This document shows, piece by piece, positions 1 through 10,140 of a stretch of DNA of 64,000 nt; the stretch's first letter is position 1; each line of letters begins with the position of its first letter. The stretch comes from JAWLBY01 sp041687455 (lineage in GTDB: Bacteria > Pseudomonadota > Gammaproteobacteria > Xanthomonadales > Xanthomonadaceae): assembly GCA_041687455.1 (NCBI GenBank), contig JAWLBY010000003.1:186001-250000 (forward strand), in the 5' to 3' direction. The translations under genes were made by a program, and so were the position numbers. The notes under the pieces were generated by a model, which did no database searches, was not told the DNA's origin, and was given only the letters and a program-made list of their open reading frames with translations.

Positions 1-8
1 GGCGGCTT

Positions 9-36
9 GGGCCTCACGCCGTCGCGCGTCAGGCCC
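9..36 (-). terminator. Hairpin just past the end of the repeat-protein gene
   Basis: Bases 9-19 and 26-36 form an 11-bp stem with one mismatch around a 6-base loop. It lies 15 bases past the stop codon of the minus-strand gene ending at 51, a normal place for a transcription terminator. There is no T-run, so intrinsic termination is only inferred. Confidence 0.35.
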
Positions 37-50
37 GGCCGAATGGCGGG

Positions 51-3000
51 TCAATCGAAGCCGTCGGCGAAGATGCGGTCGACGCGGACATCGATCGGCA
101 GCACTGCACTGTCCACTGCCGCATTGGTTGCATCGCCGGCGTAGTGCGCGGTCAACGCATGCAGGCCGGCCGCCAATGGAGGCGTGGTGCAACTGGCCAC
201 CCGGGTGTCGCCGGTGCCGACCAGCTCGACCGCGTCGCAGCCGGCGATGTCGACGCCGCCGTCGCGGAACGCCACCGTGCCGCCCGGCGACGCGCCGCGC
301 ACGACCGCGACCAGCGAGATCGCGTCACCGACCGCCGGTGCCGCCGTGATGCCGAGCAGCTCGATCGCCGGCAGTACCGCGAAGCTGCGCTCGACGTCGG
401 TGGCGTCAGCATGGATTGCCGTACCGGCCTGGCTCGCGCGGATCGTGCAGATGCCGACGCCGACCAGCGTCACCCGCGCGCCGTCGCTGCCGGAAGTCAC
501 GCAGACCGCGTCGGTCAGTGACGCGAATGTCACCGGATTGCCGGAGCCGCCGCCGCTGGCGACCAGCATGAAGGCCGGCGCCGCGATCGCGCGATCGGCG
601 GGTGCATCGAAGGTGATGATCTGCGCGATCCTGACCACCTCGTGCACCAGTACGCCGGTCGCCGGCGCGTTGCCGGCATCGCCGGGGTAGATCGCCGTGA
701 TGCTGCGCAGGCCGACCGCCAGTGCATCGGTGCTGCAGGCGGCAGTCGGCGCATCACCACCGCCGGCCAGCACGACGTCGGTGCAACCGGCGATGTCGAC
801 GCCATCGGCCTGGAACGTCACGCTGCCGGCTGGCACGGCGCCGCTGACCGTGGCAGTGAACGTGACCGCACTGGTGACGGTGGACGGACTGTCGCTGGCG
901 GCGAGCGTGACGACGGTCGCGTCGCGGCGCAGCGTGCGCAACGTCACGCGGTTGTCGGAGGGGCGGCCGACCGCAACGCGCTGCAGTGCGATGTCGTAGT
1001 CCGCGACCATCGACGCACCGCCGCCGATCGCGCTGCCGAGCACGCTGTTGGCGGCGTCCAGCACGCCGAGCAGCGGTTCGTCGCCCGGCGCCAGCGTGAT
1101 CGCACCGGCGCCGCCGGCATGGTCCGGGCTGCGCACGATGTAGGCATTGTCGCCGAATGCTTCCGCGCCGCCGCTGCCGATCGCGTCGCCGGCCGCGGAG
1201 CCGACCAGCGAGTTGGATGCCGAGATCGATCCGGTCAGCGCCGCGCTGCCGTCCGACCAGGTAACGGCGCCGACGTTGACCACGCCGTTGTCGTCCCAGT
1301 TCGGATGGGTCAGCACATAGCCGCCGTTCGGCAACTGCTCGAGTGCCGGGATCAGCACTGGCGGATTCGAGTAGTCTTCGCCGAGGCGATCGTCGGCGCT
1401 GCTGCCGAGCAGCGAGTTGGCGGCCGACACCGTGCCGACGACGCCGGCCTGGCCGTCGCCCCAGGTCACCGCACCGGCGTCGACCAGCGCGCCGTTGTTC
1501 CATTCCGGGCTGCGCACGACGTAATGCCCGTTCAGCAGCAGCGACAGCGCGCTGCCGACCCGGTCGCCGGCAGTGCTGCCGACCAGCGAGTTCGCCGGGC
1601 CGACCGCGCCGCTGCTGGGGCCGGTGCCATCGGCCCATGTGACGGCGCCGGCATCGACGATGGCATCGTTGTCCCAGTCCGGGGTGTGCAGCACGTAATG
1701 GCCGTTGCGCAGCGCGGTGACCGCGCTGCCGACATTGTCGTTCTCGCTGCTGCCGACCAGCGAATTCAGTGTGCTGACGGTGCCGGTCGACGGCTGCGTG
1801 CCGTCGACCCAGGTCACGGCGCCGGCGCCGGCCACCGCGCCGTTGCGCCACAGCGGGCTGCGCACGACGAAATGGCCGTTCGCCAGTGGCACGACTGACG
1901 AGCTGCCGACCAGATCATAGGGCGTGCTGCCGATCAGCGAGTTGGCGGCCGACACCGCGCCGACTGCGCCGCTGGTGCCGTCGACCCAGGTCACCGCGCC
2001 GACATCGGGCAGCAGGCCGTCGTCCCACTGCGGCGAACGGATCACGAAATGGCCGCTGGAGAGCCGCAGCGTCGAGCTGCCGACGCGGTCGTACGGCGAA
2101 CTGCCGACCAGCGAGTTCGCCGCCGATATCGGGCCGCTGATGCCGGTCGCGCCATTGCCCCAGGTCACCGCGCCGGCTTCGGTCGCCGTGCCGTTCGCCC
2201 AGCGGTAGGACGGCACCACGTAATTGCTGTTGGCGACGATGATCGCGCCGCGTTCGCCGACGTGGTCCAGCGCGGTGCTGCCGACCAGCGAGTTGGCTGC
2301 CGATACCGTACCGGTGGCGCCGGTGCTGCCGTCCGCTCAGGTCACGGCACCAACGTCGGACAGCGCTCCGTCGTCCCACAGCGGCGAGCCGACCACGTAG
2401 TTGCCATTGTCGAGCGCGATCACGCGCGCACTGCCGATGCGGTCGCTGGCGGAAGCGCCGATCAATGAATTCGCCGCCGACACGGCACCCACCACGCCGC
2501 TGTTGCCGCTGCCCCAGGTCACCGCGCCGACCGCGCTGGTCGCGCCGTTCGACCAACCCGGGCTGGCGACCACGTAATTGCCGTTGCGCAACGCCACCAC
2601 CGTGCTTCCGACCTGGTCGGACGCGCTGCTGCCGATCAGCGAGTTCGCCGCCGACACTGCGCCGCGAACGCCGAGCGTGCCATCGCCCCAGGTCGCCGCG
2701 CCTGCGGCGCTGCTGGCTCCGTTCGCCCACTGCGGGCTGGCGACGACGTAGTTGCCGTTGGCGAGCACGGTCGGCGGCAGCGCGCCGACGGCATCGCCTG
2801 CGGTACTGCCGACCAGCGAGTTGCTGGCCGAAACGACGCCGGAGAGTCCGCTGTCGCCATCGATCCAGGTCACCGCACCGGCGCCCGGCTGGCTGCCCTG
2901 CTGCGACCAGGCCGGGCTCGCCACCAGCACGTCGCCACCCGGCAGCAGCACGATGCCGCCGCAGCCGACCCGGTCGCCGGCCGCATCGCCGGTCAGCGTG

Positions 3001-3263
3001 CTGACCAGCACCGCCTGCTCGGTGTAGACGTACACCGCGCCGACATCGGCCAGCGCGCCGGCGTCGAATTCCGGATCGGTGATGACCAGATGCCCGTTCG
3101 GCAGCACCGCGACCGCGGTACCGAATGCGCCGCTGCCGGGCGGGCCGACGATGTCGGTCTGCGCCGCCGTCACCGGGCCCGCGACGGCGGCGGTGAATAG
3201 CATGCCGGCCGCCCACCGGCGAGCTCCGTCGAGGGCGGACAGGTCAACGCGGATGCTGTGCAT
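51..3263 (-). pseudogene. Large secreted repeat protein interrupted by one in-frame TGA
   Basis: The reading frame runs from an ATG at 3263 to a stop at 51 (about 1070 codons) and is broken only by TGA at 2337-2339. That codon stands where every other repeat has the Trp of GAVTW, so a single TGG to TGA change explains it. The N-terminus carries a signal peptide ending near GPVTAAQ. About a dozen repeats of roughly 58-60 residues follow, each with GAVTWxDG, SAANSLVGS and NGxYVVxSPxW, probably a beta-propeller-like or fibrous passenger. The C-terminal third holds two Ig-like (Big_3_5-type) domains around an MBG-like domain, then the tail RIFADGFD. The family is not one I can name with certainty. 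It is likely a cell-surface or secreted protein. The upper part (2337-3263) would give a 308-residue product; the lower part has an internal ATG at 2219. A sequencing error is the main alternative to a real mutation. Confidence 0.8.
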
Positions 3264-4170
3264 GGAGTGTCCCGGTAGACGGCAGTGCGCCGGTAATGTG
3301 CGCTGGCTGATCAGGTGCTGCGTGACCGCTGCAAGCGGCCGGACGCGGCATTATTGCCGAACGCGAGTATCGACGGTTCGCGCCCGCCGGGTCTGCCGGG
3401 AATTCCCCGAGACATGCCGGCCGAGCTGGCATTGGCCGTTCCAATGGACGAGATGCGGTTCCGGATCAGGGCCCGGTCGCGCGCGGGCTGCCGCTCGGTT
3501 CGGCGCTTCCTGCCCGGTCAATCCGATGCATGTCGGCGGGATCGTCGCCGGGATCGCCGGTGCATCCACGCTCGCCTTGCGCACGGCATGGCGCAGGCAA
3601 TGGTCGCGGCCGCTTCGGCGCATCTGCTGGTCACGCTGATCGCGCTTGGTGCCGGGCTCGTGACATTGGCGGTGAATGGATTCTTCGCTGGGCTGCCGCT
3701 GCTGTCGGCGCGGCGGCTTCGGCGTGCCGCGCGGGATGCACGGCACTGAGCGACGAACGGCTCGGTGGAAACCGCCGGGCCTTGCATGGCGTTCACCGCC
3801 GCGCGAGTGACGGTGGCCGCCGGTCGGTTGAGCGAACGGCGACTGTGCACCGTGCTCGGCGCGGCCGCCGGCCGCAGCCTGGTCCCTACGACTCTGCCGC
3901 GTTTTCGACATGCAGGCAGTGGCCGCAGTCGCATTCCGGCGTGACGGCGAAATCGCTGCCGTCGACGTTTTCGCGTGAACGAAATGTTATCCCGGTCCGG
4001 TCCGGCACCGGAGTTCGCCGGGCGTCCCCACTTGTCTGCCGAAACAGTGCTCTTGCGCCTTTCGTGCGGCAGTTCGCCGGCGGCCTGTGGACATAATCGG
4101 ACAGGGGTCGACGCCGGCAATTCTTCCACGATGCGGCACCACAGACGGATCCCGGATCGAGGAGTACGCC
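3264..4170. other. Intergenic stretch with no gene recognised
   Basis: About 900 bases lie between the divergent repeat-protein gene and prkA. Open frames exist on both strands, but their translations are Arg/Ser/Pro-rich and look like composition artefacts. The only mildly protein-like piece is a hydrophobic segment on the plus strand near 3588-3749. Promoters for both flanking genes should lie here; none is clear to me. Confidence 0.5.
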
Positions 4171-6102
4171 ATGAGCACGTTAGATATCTTCGACAGCTTC
4201 GCCAGCCGCTTCGAGCGCACCAGGGAAGACGAGTTTTCCCTGGAGGAATACCTCGAACTGTGCCGGTCCGACCGCATGGCCTACGCCACCGCCTCCGAGC
4301 GGATGCTCGCGGCGATCGGCGAGCCGATGTTGCTCGATACCCGTGACGACCCGAGACTGTCACGCATATTCCAGAACAAGATCGTCAAGGTCTATCCGAG
4401 CTTCCGCGAGTTCTACGGGCTCGAAGAAGTGATCGAGCAGGTCGTCGCCTACTTCCGGCACGCCGCGCAGGGGCTCGAGGAACGCAAGCAGATCCTGTAC
4501 CTGCTGGGTCCGGTCGGTGGCGGCAAGTCTTCGATCGCCGAACGGCTCAAGCAATTGATCGAACGGGTGCCGTTCTATGCGCTGAAGGGCTCGCCGGTCA
4601 ACGAATCGCCGCTCGGGCTGTTCAACGCCGAGGAGGACGGGCCGATTCTCGAGGAGCGATACGGCATTCCGCGCCGCTACCTGAACAAGATCCTTTCGCC
4701 GTGGGCGGTCAAGCGGCTCGACGAGTACGGCGGCGACATCCGCCAGTTCCGCGTCGTCCGCCGGCATCCGTCGATCCTGAAACAGATCGCGGTATCGAAG
4801 ACCGAGCCGGGCGACGAGAACAACCAGGACATTTCCTCGCTGGTCGGCAAGATCGACATTCGCCGGCTGGAGCAGTACGCGCAGAACGATCCGGATGCCT
4901 ACAGCTTCTCCGGTGGCCTGTGCCTGTCGAACCAGGGGCTGCTCGAGTTCGTCGAGATGTTCAAGGCACCGATCAAGGTGCTGCATCCGTTGCTGACCGC
5001 AACCCAGGAAGGCAACTTCAAGGGCACCGAAGGCTTCGGCGCGATTCCGTTCGACGGTATCGTGCTCGCCCACTCCAATGAATCGGAGTGGAAGATGTTC
5101 CGCAACAACAAGAACAACGAGGCGTTCCTCGACCGCATCTACATCGTCAAGGTGCCGTACTGCCTGCGCGTCACCGAGGAAGTGCACATCTACGAGAAGC
5201 TGGTCCGCAGCTCCTCGCTGGCGGCGGCGCCCTGTGCGCCCGGCACGTTGCAGATGCTGGCCCAGTTCTCGGTACTGACTCGCCTGAAGGAGCCGGAGAA
5301 TTCCAGCATCTTCAGCAAGATGCGGGTGTATGACGGGGAGAACCTCAAGGACACCGATCCGAAGGCCAAGCCGATCCAGGAGTATCGCGATTACGCCGGT
5401 GTCGACGAGGGCATGACCGGCATCTCGACGCGCTGGGCGTTCAAGATCCTCGCCAAGGTGTTCAACTTCGATCATTCCGAAGTCGCCGCCAACCCGGTGC
5501 ATCTGCTGTACGTGCTGGAGCAGCAGATCGAACGCGAGCAGTTCGCGCCGGAGATCGAGCAGCAGTACCTGGCCTTCGTCAAGGAATACCTGGCACAGCG
5601 CTACGTCGAGTTCATCGGCAAGGAAATCCAGACCGCCTATCTCGAGTCCTACTCCGAGTACGGGCAGAACATCTTCGATCGCTACGTGACCTTTGCCGAC
5701 TACTGGATCCAGGACCAGGAATTCCGCGATCCCGATACCGGCGAGTCGTTCGACCGTTCGGCACTGAACGCCGAACTGGAGAAAGTCGAAAAGCCGGCCG
5801 GGATCGCCAACCCGAAGGATTTTCGCCACGAAATCGTCAATTTCGTGCTGCGCGCGCGCGCCGGCAACAACGGCCGCAATCCGCTCTGGACGTCGTACGA
5901 GAAGCTGCGCCGGGTGATCGAGAAAAAGATGTTCTCGAGCACCGAGGAGCTGCTGCCGGTGATCTCGTTCAATGCCAAGGCGAGTGCCGAGGACATCAGG
6001 AAGCACCAGGACTTCATCGAGCGCATGGTCGCCAAGGGCTACACGCCGAAACAGGTGCGCCTGTTGTGCGAGTGGTACCTGCGCGTGCGGAAGAGCAGTT
6101 GA
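4171..6102 (+). CDS. prkA: PrkA family serine protein kinase / AAA+ protein (YeaG)
   Basis: The 643-residue product matches the usual length of PrkA/YeaG (E. coli 644). The start MSTLDIFDSF has GGAG about 10 bases upstream and is chosen over an in-frame ATG 84 bases earlier, which has no family similarity. The N-terminal AAA domain carries a Walker A, GPVGGGKS, at residues 113-120; the C-terminal half is the PrkA kinase-like domain. In enterobacteria YeaG is a RpoS-linked kinase for nutrient and nitrogen starvation. It is the first gene of the conserved prkA-yeaH-spoVR set; 171 bases separate it from yeaH, and that gap holds a hairpin element. A cytoplasmic stress role is inferred from family and context. 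Confidence 0.95.
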   Translation: MSTLDIFDSFASRFERTREDEFSLEEYLELCRSDRMAYATASERMLAAIGEPMLLDTRDDPRLSRIFQNKIVKVYPSFREFYGLEEVIEQVVAYFRHAAQGLEERKQILYLLGPVGGGKSSIAERLKQLIERVPFYALKGSPVNESPLGLFNAEEDGPILEERYGIPRRYLNKILSPWAVKRLDEYGGDIRQFRVVRRHPSILKQIAVSKTEPGDENNQDISSLVGKIDIRRLEQYAQNDPDAYSFSGGLCLSNQGLLEFVEMFKAPIKVLHPLLTATQEGNFKGTEGFGAIPFDGIVLAHSNESEWKMFRNNKNNEAFLDRIYIVKVPYCLRVTEEVHIYEKLVRSSSLAAAPCAPGTLQMLAQFSVLTRLKEPENSSIFSKMRVYDGENLKDTDPKAKPIQEYRDYAGVDEGMTGISTRWAFKILAKVFNFDHSEVAANPVHLLYVLEQQIEREQFAPEIEQQYLAFVKEYLAQRYVEFIGKEIQTAYLESYSEYGQNIFDRYVTFADYWIQDQEFRDPDTGESFDRSALNAELEKVEKPAGIANPKDFRHEIVNFVLRARAGNNGRNPLWTSYEKLRRVIEKKMFSSTEELLPVISFNAKASAEDIRKHQDFIERMVAKGYTPKQVRLLCEWYLRVRKSS

Positions 6103-6140
6103 CGCGGTGCGTCGCGAGGTGAGCCACGAGGTGCGCAGCA

Positions 6141-6169
6141 CCGTTCGTCCCGAGGCATCGAAGGACGAT
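6141..6169. repeat. Single diverged copy of the hairpin element found at 9.1-10.1 kb
   Basis: This 29-base segment has the layout of the downstream array: CCGTTCG, a short stem arm (TCC), a loop close to GAGGTATCGA (here GAGGCATCGA), the paired arm (GGA) and CGA. The stem bases differ from the array copies but remain complementary. It lies between prkA and yeaH and could damp read-through or protect mRNA ends. Confidence 0.6.
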
Positions 6170-6273
6170 CGAGCGCTTGCTGCATCGGTCCGGGCTTCGA
6201 TGCCCGCTCGTGGACATTCCTGCAGAGCAGCGCGCCGAGCACGCATCGGTGCCACCGTCCGGCAGGGCTCCCC

Positions 6274-7545
6274 ATGCACCTGATCATCGACCGCCGCCAG
6301 AACGCCAAGAACAAGAGTGCGATCAATCGCGAGCGGTTCCTGCGGCGTTACCGGGCGAAGATCAAGGAAGCGGTGGCGCGGGCGGTGCGCGGTCGCAGCA
6401 TCACCGACACCGGCAGTGGCGAGGATATCCATCTGCCGCGCAAGGATGTGTCCGAACCGAGGTTCCACCACGGACCCGGCGGGCGACGCGAGGTCGTGCA
6501 TCCCGGCAACGTCGACTTCGTCGCCGGCGATCGCCTGCCGCGGCAGCGCGGCGGCGGGCAGGGCAGGGGCGATCGTGCCTCCGACAGCGGCGAGGGTGAA
6601 GATGCCTTCAGTTTCACGCTGACCCGCGACGAGTTCCTGAACTATCTGTTCGAGGATCTCGAGCTGCCCGATCTGGTCAAGCAGCACCTGAGCGCACCGC
6701 ACAGGTTCGAGTCGGTCAGGGCCGGCTACGTCAACGATGGCGCGCCGTCCAACCTGCACATCGTTCGCAGCCTGAAAGGCGCGATCGGCCGGCGGATCGC
6801 GCTGGCGGCGCCGATGATGAGCCGGCTGCGCGAGCTGGAGGCCGAAGTCGCGAGGTTGCGGGCCTCGCCGGACGACTGCCGGATCGAGATCCGCCAGCTC
6901 GACGAGGAAATCCATCGGCTGAAGCGGCGCATCCTCGGCATTCCATTCATCGATCCGTTCGACCTGCGGTTCGTCAATCGCGCACTGCGCCCGAAGCCGA
7001 GCAACCAGGCGGTGATGTTCTGCCTGATGGATGTCTCCGGATCAATGGACGAGGAGCGCAAGGACATCGCCAAGCGCTTCTTCATCCTGCTGTACCTGTT
7101 CCTCGAGCGGGTCTACGAGAAGATCGACGTGGTGTTCATCCGCCACCACACGCAGGCCGAGGAAGTCGACGAGGAGACCTTCTTCCGTTCGCGCGAGACC
7201 GGCGGCACGGTGGTGTCGTCGGCCTTGCTGCTGATGCAGCAGATCATCGCCCGGCGCTATCCGACCGAGCAGTGGAACATCTACGCCGCGCAGGCCTCCG
7301 ACGGCGACAACTGGGATGACGATTCCGGACGCTGCCGCGAGCTGCTGGCGGACGGACTGCTGCCGGCCTGCCAGTACTTCGCCTACGTCGAGATCGGTGA
7401 TCGATTGCCGCAGAGCCTGTGGCACGAGTACGCTGCGCTCGCTGCCGAACACCGCCACTTCGAGATGCAGCGGATCCGCAACGCCGGCGAGATATTCCCG
7501 GTGTTCCGCGAGCTGTTCAAGCGCCAGCAGGGCATGCGCCGATGA
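6274..7545 (+). CDS. yeaH: YeaH/YhbH family protein (DUF444, vWA-like)
   Basis: The 423-residue product is close to E. coli YeaH (427). It begins MHLIIDRRQNAKNKS, typical of the family, with a basic N-terminal region, a Gly/Arg-rich stretch near residues 68-105, and a C-terminal vWA-like part with the metal-site motif DVSGS around residue 253. The family is always found with PrkA and SpoVR; its biochemical role is not settled, but it probably acts as the adaptor partner of PrkA under starvation. Its stop overlaps the spoVR start (ATGA), so the two genes are translationally coupled. The upstream gap has no strong ribosome site; the start is chosen by family alignment. Confidence 0.93.
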   Translation: MHLIIDRRQNAKNKSAINRERFLRRYRAKIKEAVARAVRGRSITDTGSGEDIHLPRKDVSEPRFHHGPGGRREVVHPGNVDFVAGDRLPRQRGGGQGRGDRASDSGEGEDAFSFTLTRDEFLNYLFEDLELPDLVKQHLSAPHRFESVRAGYVNDGAPSNLHIVRSLKGAIGRRIALAAPMMSRLRELEAEVARLRASPDDCRIEIRQLDEEIHRLKRRILGIPFIDPFDLRFVNRALRPKPSNQAVMFCLMDVSGSMDEERKDIAKRFFILLYLFLERVYEKIDVVFIRHHTQAEEVDEETFFRSRETGGTVVSSALLLMQQIIARRYPTEQWNIYAAQASDGDNWDDDSGRCRELLADGLLPACQYFAYVEIGDRLPQSLWHEYAALAAEHRHFEMQRIRNAGEIFPVFRELFKRQQGMRR

Positions 7546-9065
7546 GTGCCGTTAGCCGGGTCGATCGCGCGCATCTGCCGGCGCCGTCGGAATGGAGCTT
7601 CGAGCTGATCGAGCGCTATCACGCCGAGATCGCCCGCGTCGCCGGCGAATTCGGCCTCGATACCTATCCGGTCCAACTCGAGATCATCACCGCCGAGCAG
7701 ATGATGGATGCCTATGCATCGGTCGGAATGCCGGTGAACTACGCGCATTGGAGCTTCGGCAAGCACTTTCTTTCCACCGAGAAGTCGTATCGCCACGGAC
7801 AGATGGGGCTTGCCTACGAGATCGTGATCAACTCCGATCCGTGCATCGCCTATCTGATGGAAGAGAACACCATGGCGATGCAGGCACTGGTGATCGCCCA
7901 TGCCGCCTACGGCCACAACTCGTTCTTCAAGGGCAATTACCTGTTCCGGACCTGGACCGATGCGTCGTCGATCATCGACTATCTGGTCTATGCGAAGAAC
8001 TACGTCGCCGAGTGCGAGGAACGTCATGGCATCGAGGCGGTCGAGGAAATGCTCGATTCATGCCATGCGCTGATGAACCAGGGCGTCGATCGCTACCGGC
8101 GGCCGCGCAGGCTTTCGCTTGCGGAGGAGGCGCGGCGGCGGCGCGACCGCGAAAGCTATCTGCAGGCGCAGGTCAACGAACTGTGGCGCACGCTGCCGGA
8201 GTCTCCTGCGCGCCAAACGCAGGAAGTCGTGCAGCGCTTTCCGGCCGATCCGCAGGAGAACCTGCTGTACTTCATCGAGAAGAATGCTCCGCTGCTGGAA
8301 CCCTGGCAGCGCGAGATCGTCCGCATCGTGCGCAAGGTGGCGCAATACTTCTATCCGCAGCGGCAAACCCAGGTCATGAACGAGGGCTGGGCGACGTTCT
8401 GGCACTACACGCTGCTGAACGAGCTGTTCGACCAGGGCGTGCTGTCCGAGGCACACATGCTGGAAGTGCTGCAGTCGCACACCAATGTCGTCTATCAGCC
8501 GACCGTGCACGACAGGCACTACAGCGGGATCAATCCGTATGCGCTCGGCTTTGCGATGATGCGCGACATCCGGCGGATCTGCGAGGATCCGACTGACGAG
8601 GATCGGAAGTGGTTTCCCGACATCACCGGCAGTGACTGGCGCAGCACGCTCGACACGGCAATGCGGAACTACCGGGACGAGAGCTTCATTGCGCAGTTCC
8701 TGTCACCGCGGCTGATCCGCGAATTCCGGCTGTTTTCGCTGCTTGACGACGATCGCAACGACCACCTGCGGGTCGAGGCGATCCACGACGATGCCGGCTA
8801 CCGCGATGTGCGACGGGCGCTTGCCGCGCAGTACGAACTGTCGGCGAACGATCCGAACATCCAGGTCTGGGATGTGGACATCCGCGGCAGCAGGGCGCTG
8901 ACGCTGCGCCATTTCGAGCACGAGCGCAGGACGCTCGACGACGACGCATCGGAAGTGCTCAAGCATGTCGCCCGCTTGTGGCGCTTCCCGGTGCGGCTGG
9001 AGTCGGTCGCTCCGGATGGCGAAGTGACAGGCTCGATCGACTGCGGATTCGACAGCCCTCGCTAG
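7542..9065 (+). CDS. spoVR: SpoVR family protein (YcgB)
   Basis: The 507-residue product is typical for SpoVR/YcgB (about 510). The start ATG overlaps the yeaH stop by four bases. Family features include the N-terminal WSFELIERYHAEIARVAGEF segment, VNYAHWSFGKHF, and the central stretch MNEGWATFWHYTLLNEL. SpoVR is needed for the spore cortex in Bacillus; in proteobacteria it belongs with prkA and yeaH and is linked to stationary-phase stress. It is cytoplasmic with no membrane segment. The gene ends 65 bases before the hairpin repeat array, so the array may serve as the 3' end of this operon. Confidence 0.94.
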   Translation: MSAVSRVDRAHLPAPSEWSFELIERYHAEIARVAGEFGLDTYPVQLEIITAEQMMDAYASVGMPVNYAHWSFGKHFLSTEKSYRHGQMGLAYEIVINSDPCIAYLMEENTMAMQALVIAHAAYGHNSFFKGNYLFRTWTDASSIIDYLVYAKNYVAECEERHGIEAVEEMLDSCHALMNQGVDRYRRPRRLSLAEEARRRRDRESYLQAQVNELWRTLPESPARQTQEVVQRFPADPQENLLYFIEKNAPLLEPWQREIVRIVRKVAQYFYPQRQTQVMNEGWATFWHYTLLNELFDQGVLSEAHMLEVLQSHTNVVYQPTVHDRHYSGINPYALGFAMMRDIRRICEDPTDEDRKWFPDITGSDWRSTLDTAMRNYRDESFIAQFLSPRLIREFRLFSLLDDDRNDHLRVEAIHDDAGYRDVRRALAAQYELSANDPNIQVWDVDIRGSRALTLRHFEHERRTLDDDASEVLKHVARLWRFPVRLESVAPDGEVTGSIDCGFDSPR

Positions 9066-9130
9066 ACCGGACGGAGCCGCCCCGGCTCTGCCGCGGGAGC
9101 GGTTCGACATCCCGGTGGTACGCATCGGAA

Positions 9131-10084
9131 CCGTTCACCCCGAGGTATCGAAGGGCGAAGCCGAAGCCGCGTACTGCCGCGACCGTTCGTGTTTCGATAC
9201 CTCAACACGAACGGTGGAGGGGATGTCGCGAACCGGGGGGGATGTCGCGAACCGGGCGAACGCCGTGAGCCGGGCGAATGCCGTGACCGTCAACAGCACC
9301 ATCGGAGCCGTTCGCCCTGAGGTATCGAAGGGCGAAGCCGAAGCCCATGTGCCGCCGTGGCCGTTCGTGTTTCGATACCTCAACACGAACGGTGGCGGGG
9401 ATGTCGCGAGCCGGGCGAATGTCGCGAGTCGTCAACAGCACCATCGGAGCCGTTCGCCCTGATGTATCGAAGGGCGAAGCCGAAGCCCATGTGCCGCCGT
9501 GGCCGTTCGTGTTTCGATACCTCAACACGAACGGTGGCGGGGATGTCGCGAGCCGGGCGAATGTCGCGAACCGGGCGAATGTCGCGAACCGGGCGAACGC
9601 CGTGAGCCGGGCGATCGCCGTGAGCCGGGCGAACGCCGTGAGCCGGGCGAATGCCATGAGTCGTCAACAGCACCATCGGAGCCGTTCGCCCTGAGGTATC
9701 GAAGGGCGAAGCCGAAGCCCATGTGCCGCCGCCGCCGTTCGTGTTTCGATACCTCAACACGAACGGTGGCGGGGATGTCGCGAACCGGGCGAATGCCATG
9801 AGCCGGGCGAATGCCGTGACCGTCAACAGCACCATCGGAGCCGTTCGCCCTGAGGTATCGAAGGGCGAAGCCGAAGCCCATGTGCCGCCGCCGCCGTTCG
9901 TGTTTCGATACCTCGACACGAACGGTGGCGGGGATGTCGCGAGCCGGGCGAGTGTCGCGAACCGGGCGAATGCCGTGACCGTCAACAGCACCATCGCAGC
10001 CGTTCGCCCTGAGGTATCGAAGGGCGAAGCCGAAGCCCATGTGCCACCGCCGCCGTTCGTGTTTCGATACCTCGACACGAACGG
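9131..10084. repeat. Six-copy array of paired inverted hairpins (BIME-like) with 18-bp minisatellite spacers
   Basis: Six units start at 9131, 9308, 9450, 9682, 9841 and 10000. Each has hairpin A (CCGTTCGCCCT, loop GAGGTATCGA, AGGGCGAA) and about 25 bases later hairpin B (at 9183, 9361, 9503, 9735, 9894 and 10053). Hairpin B is an inverted copy of A: its loop TCGATACCTC is the exact complement of A's loop, while its stem is GTGTT/AACAC instead of CCCT/AGGG. The spacing varies (142-232 bases) because an 18-base sub-repeat (GGGCGAAYGYCGYGARCC) occurs in different numbers, most between 9550 and 9660. The array fills the convergent gap between spoVR and the M13 peptidase. The frames that run through it are composition artefacts. 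Confidence 0.9.
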
Positions 10085-10140
10085 CGGCGGGGATGTCGAC
10101 AACCGGGTGAACGCGGCTCCAGCGAACCGGCGCGGTCGTG

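Noticed and set aside
2337..2339. TGA read as Trp (altered genetic code)
   Set aside because: Many genes in the window end with TGA and Trp is coded by TGG throughout, including the other repeats.
3351..3911. 186-codon frame on the minus strand before prkA
   Set aside because: Arg/Gln/Pro-rich translation without any family pattern; also overlapped by equally long frames on the other strand.
9131..10084. CRISPR array
   Set aside because: The repeats are long paired hairpins, the spacers are related to each other (18-base minisatellite), spacing is irregular and no cas genes are near.
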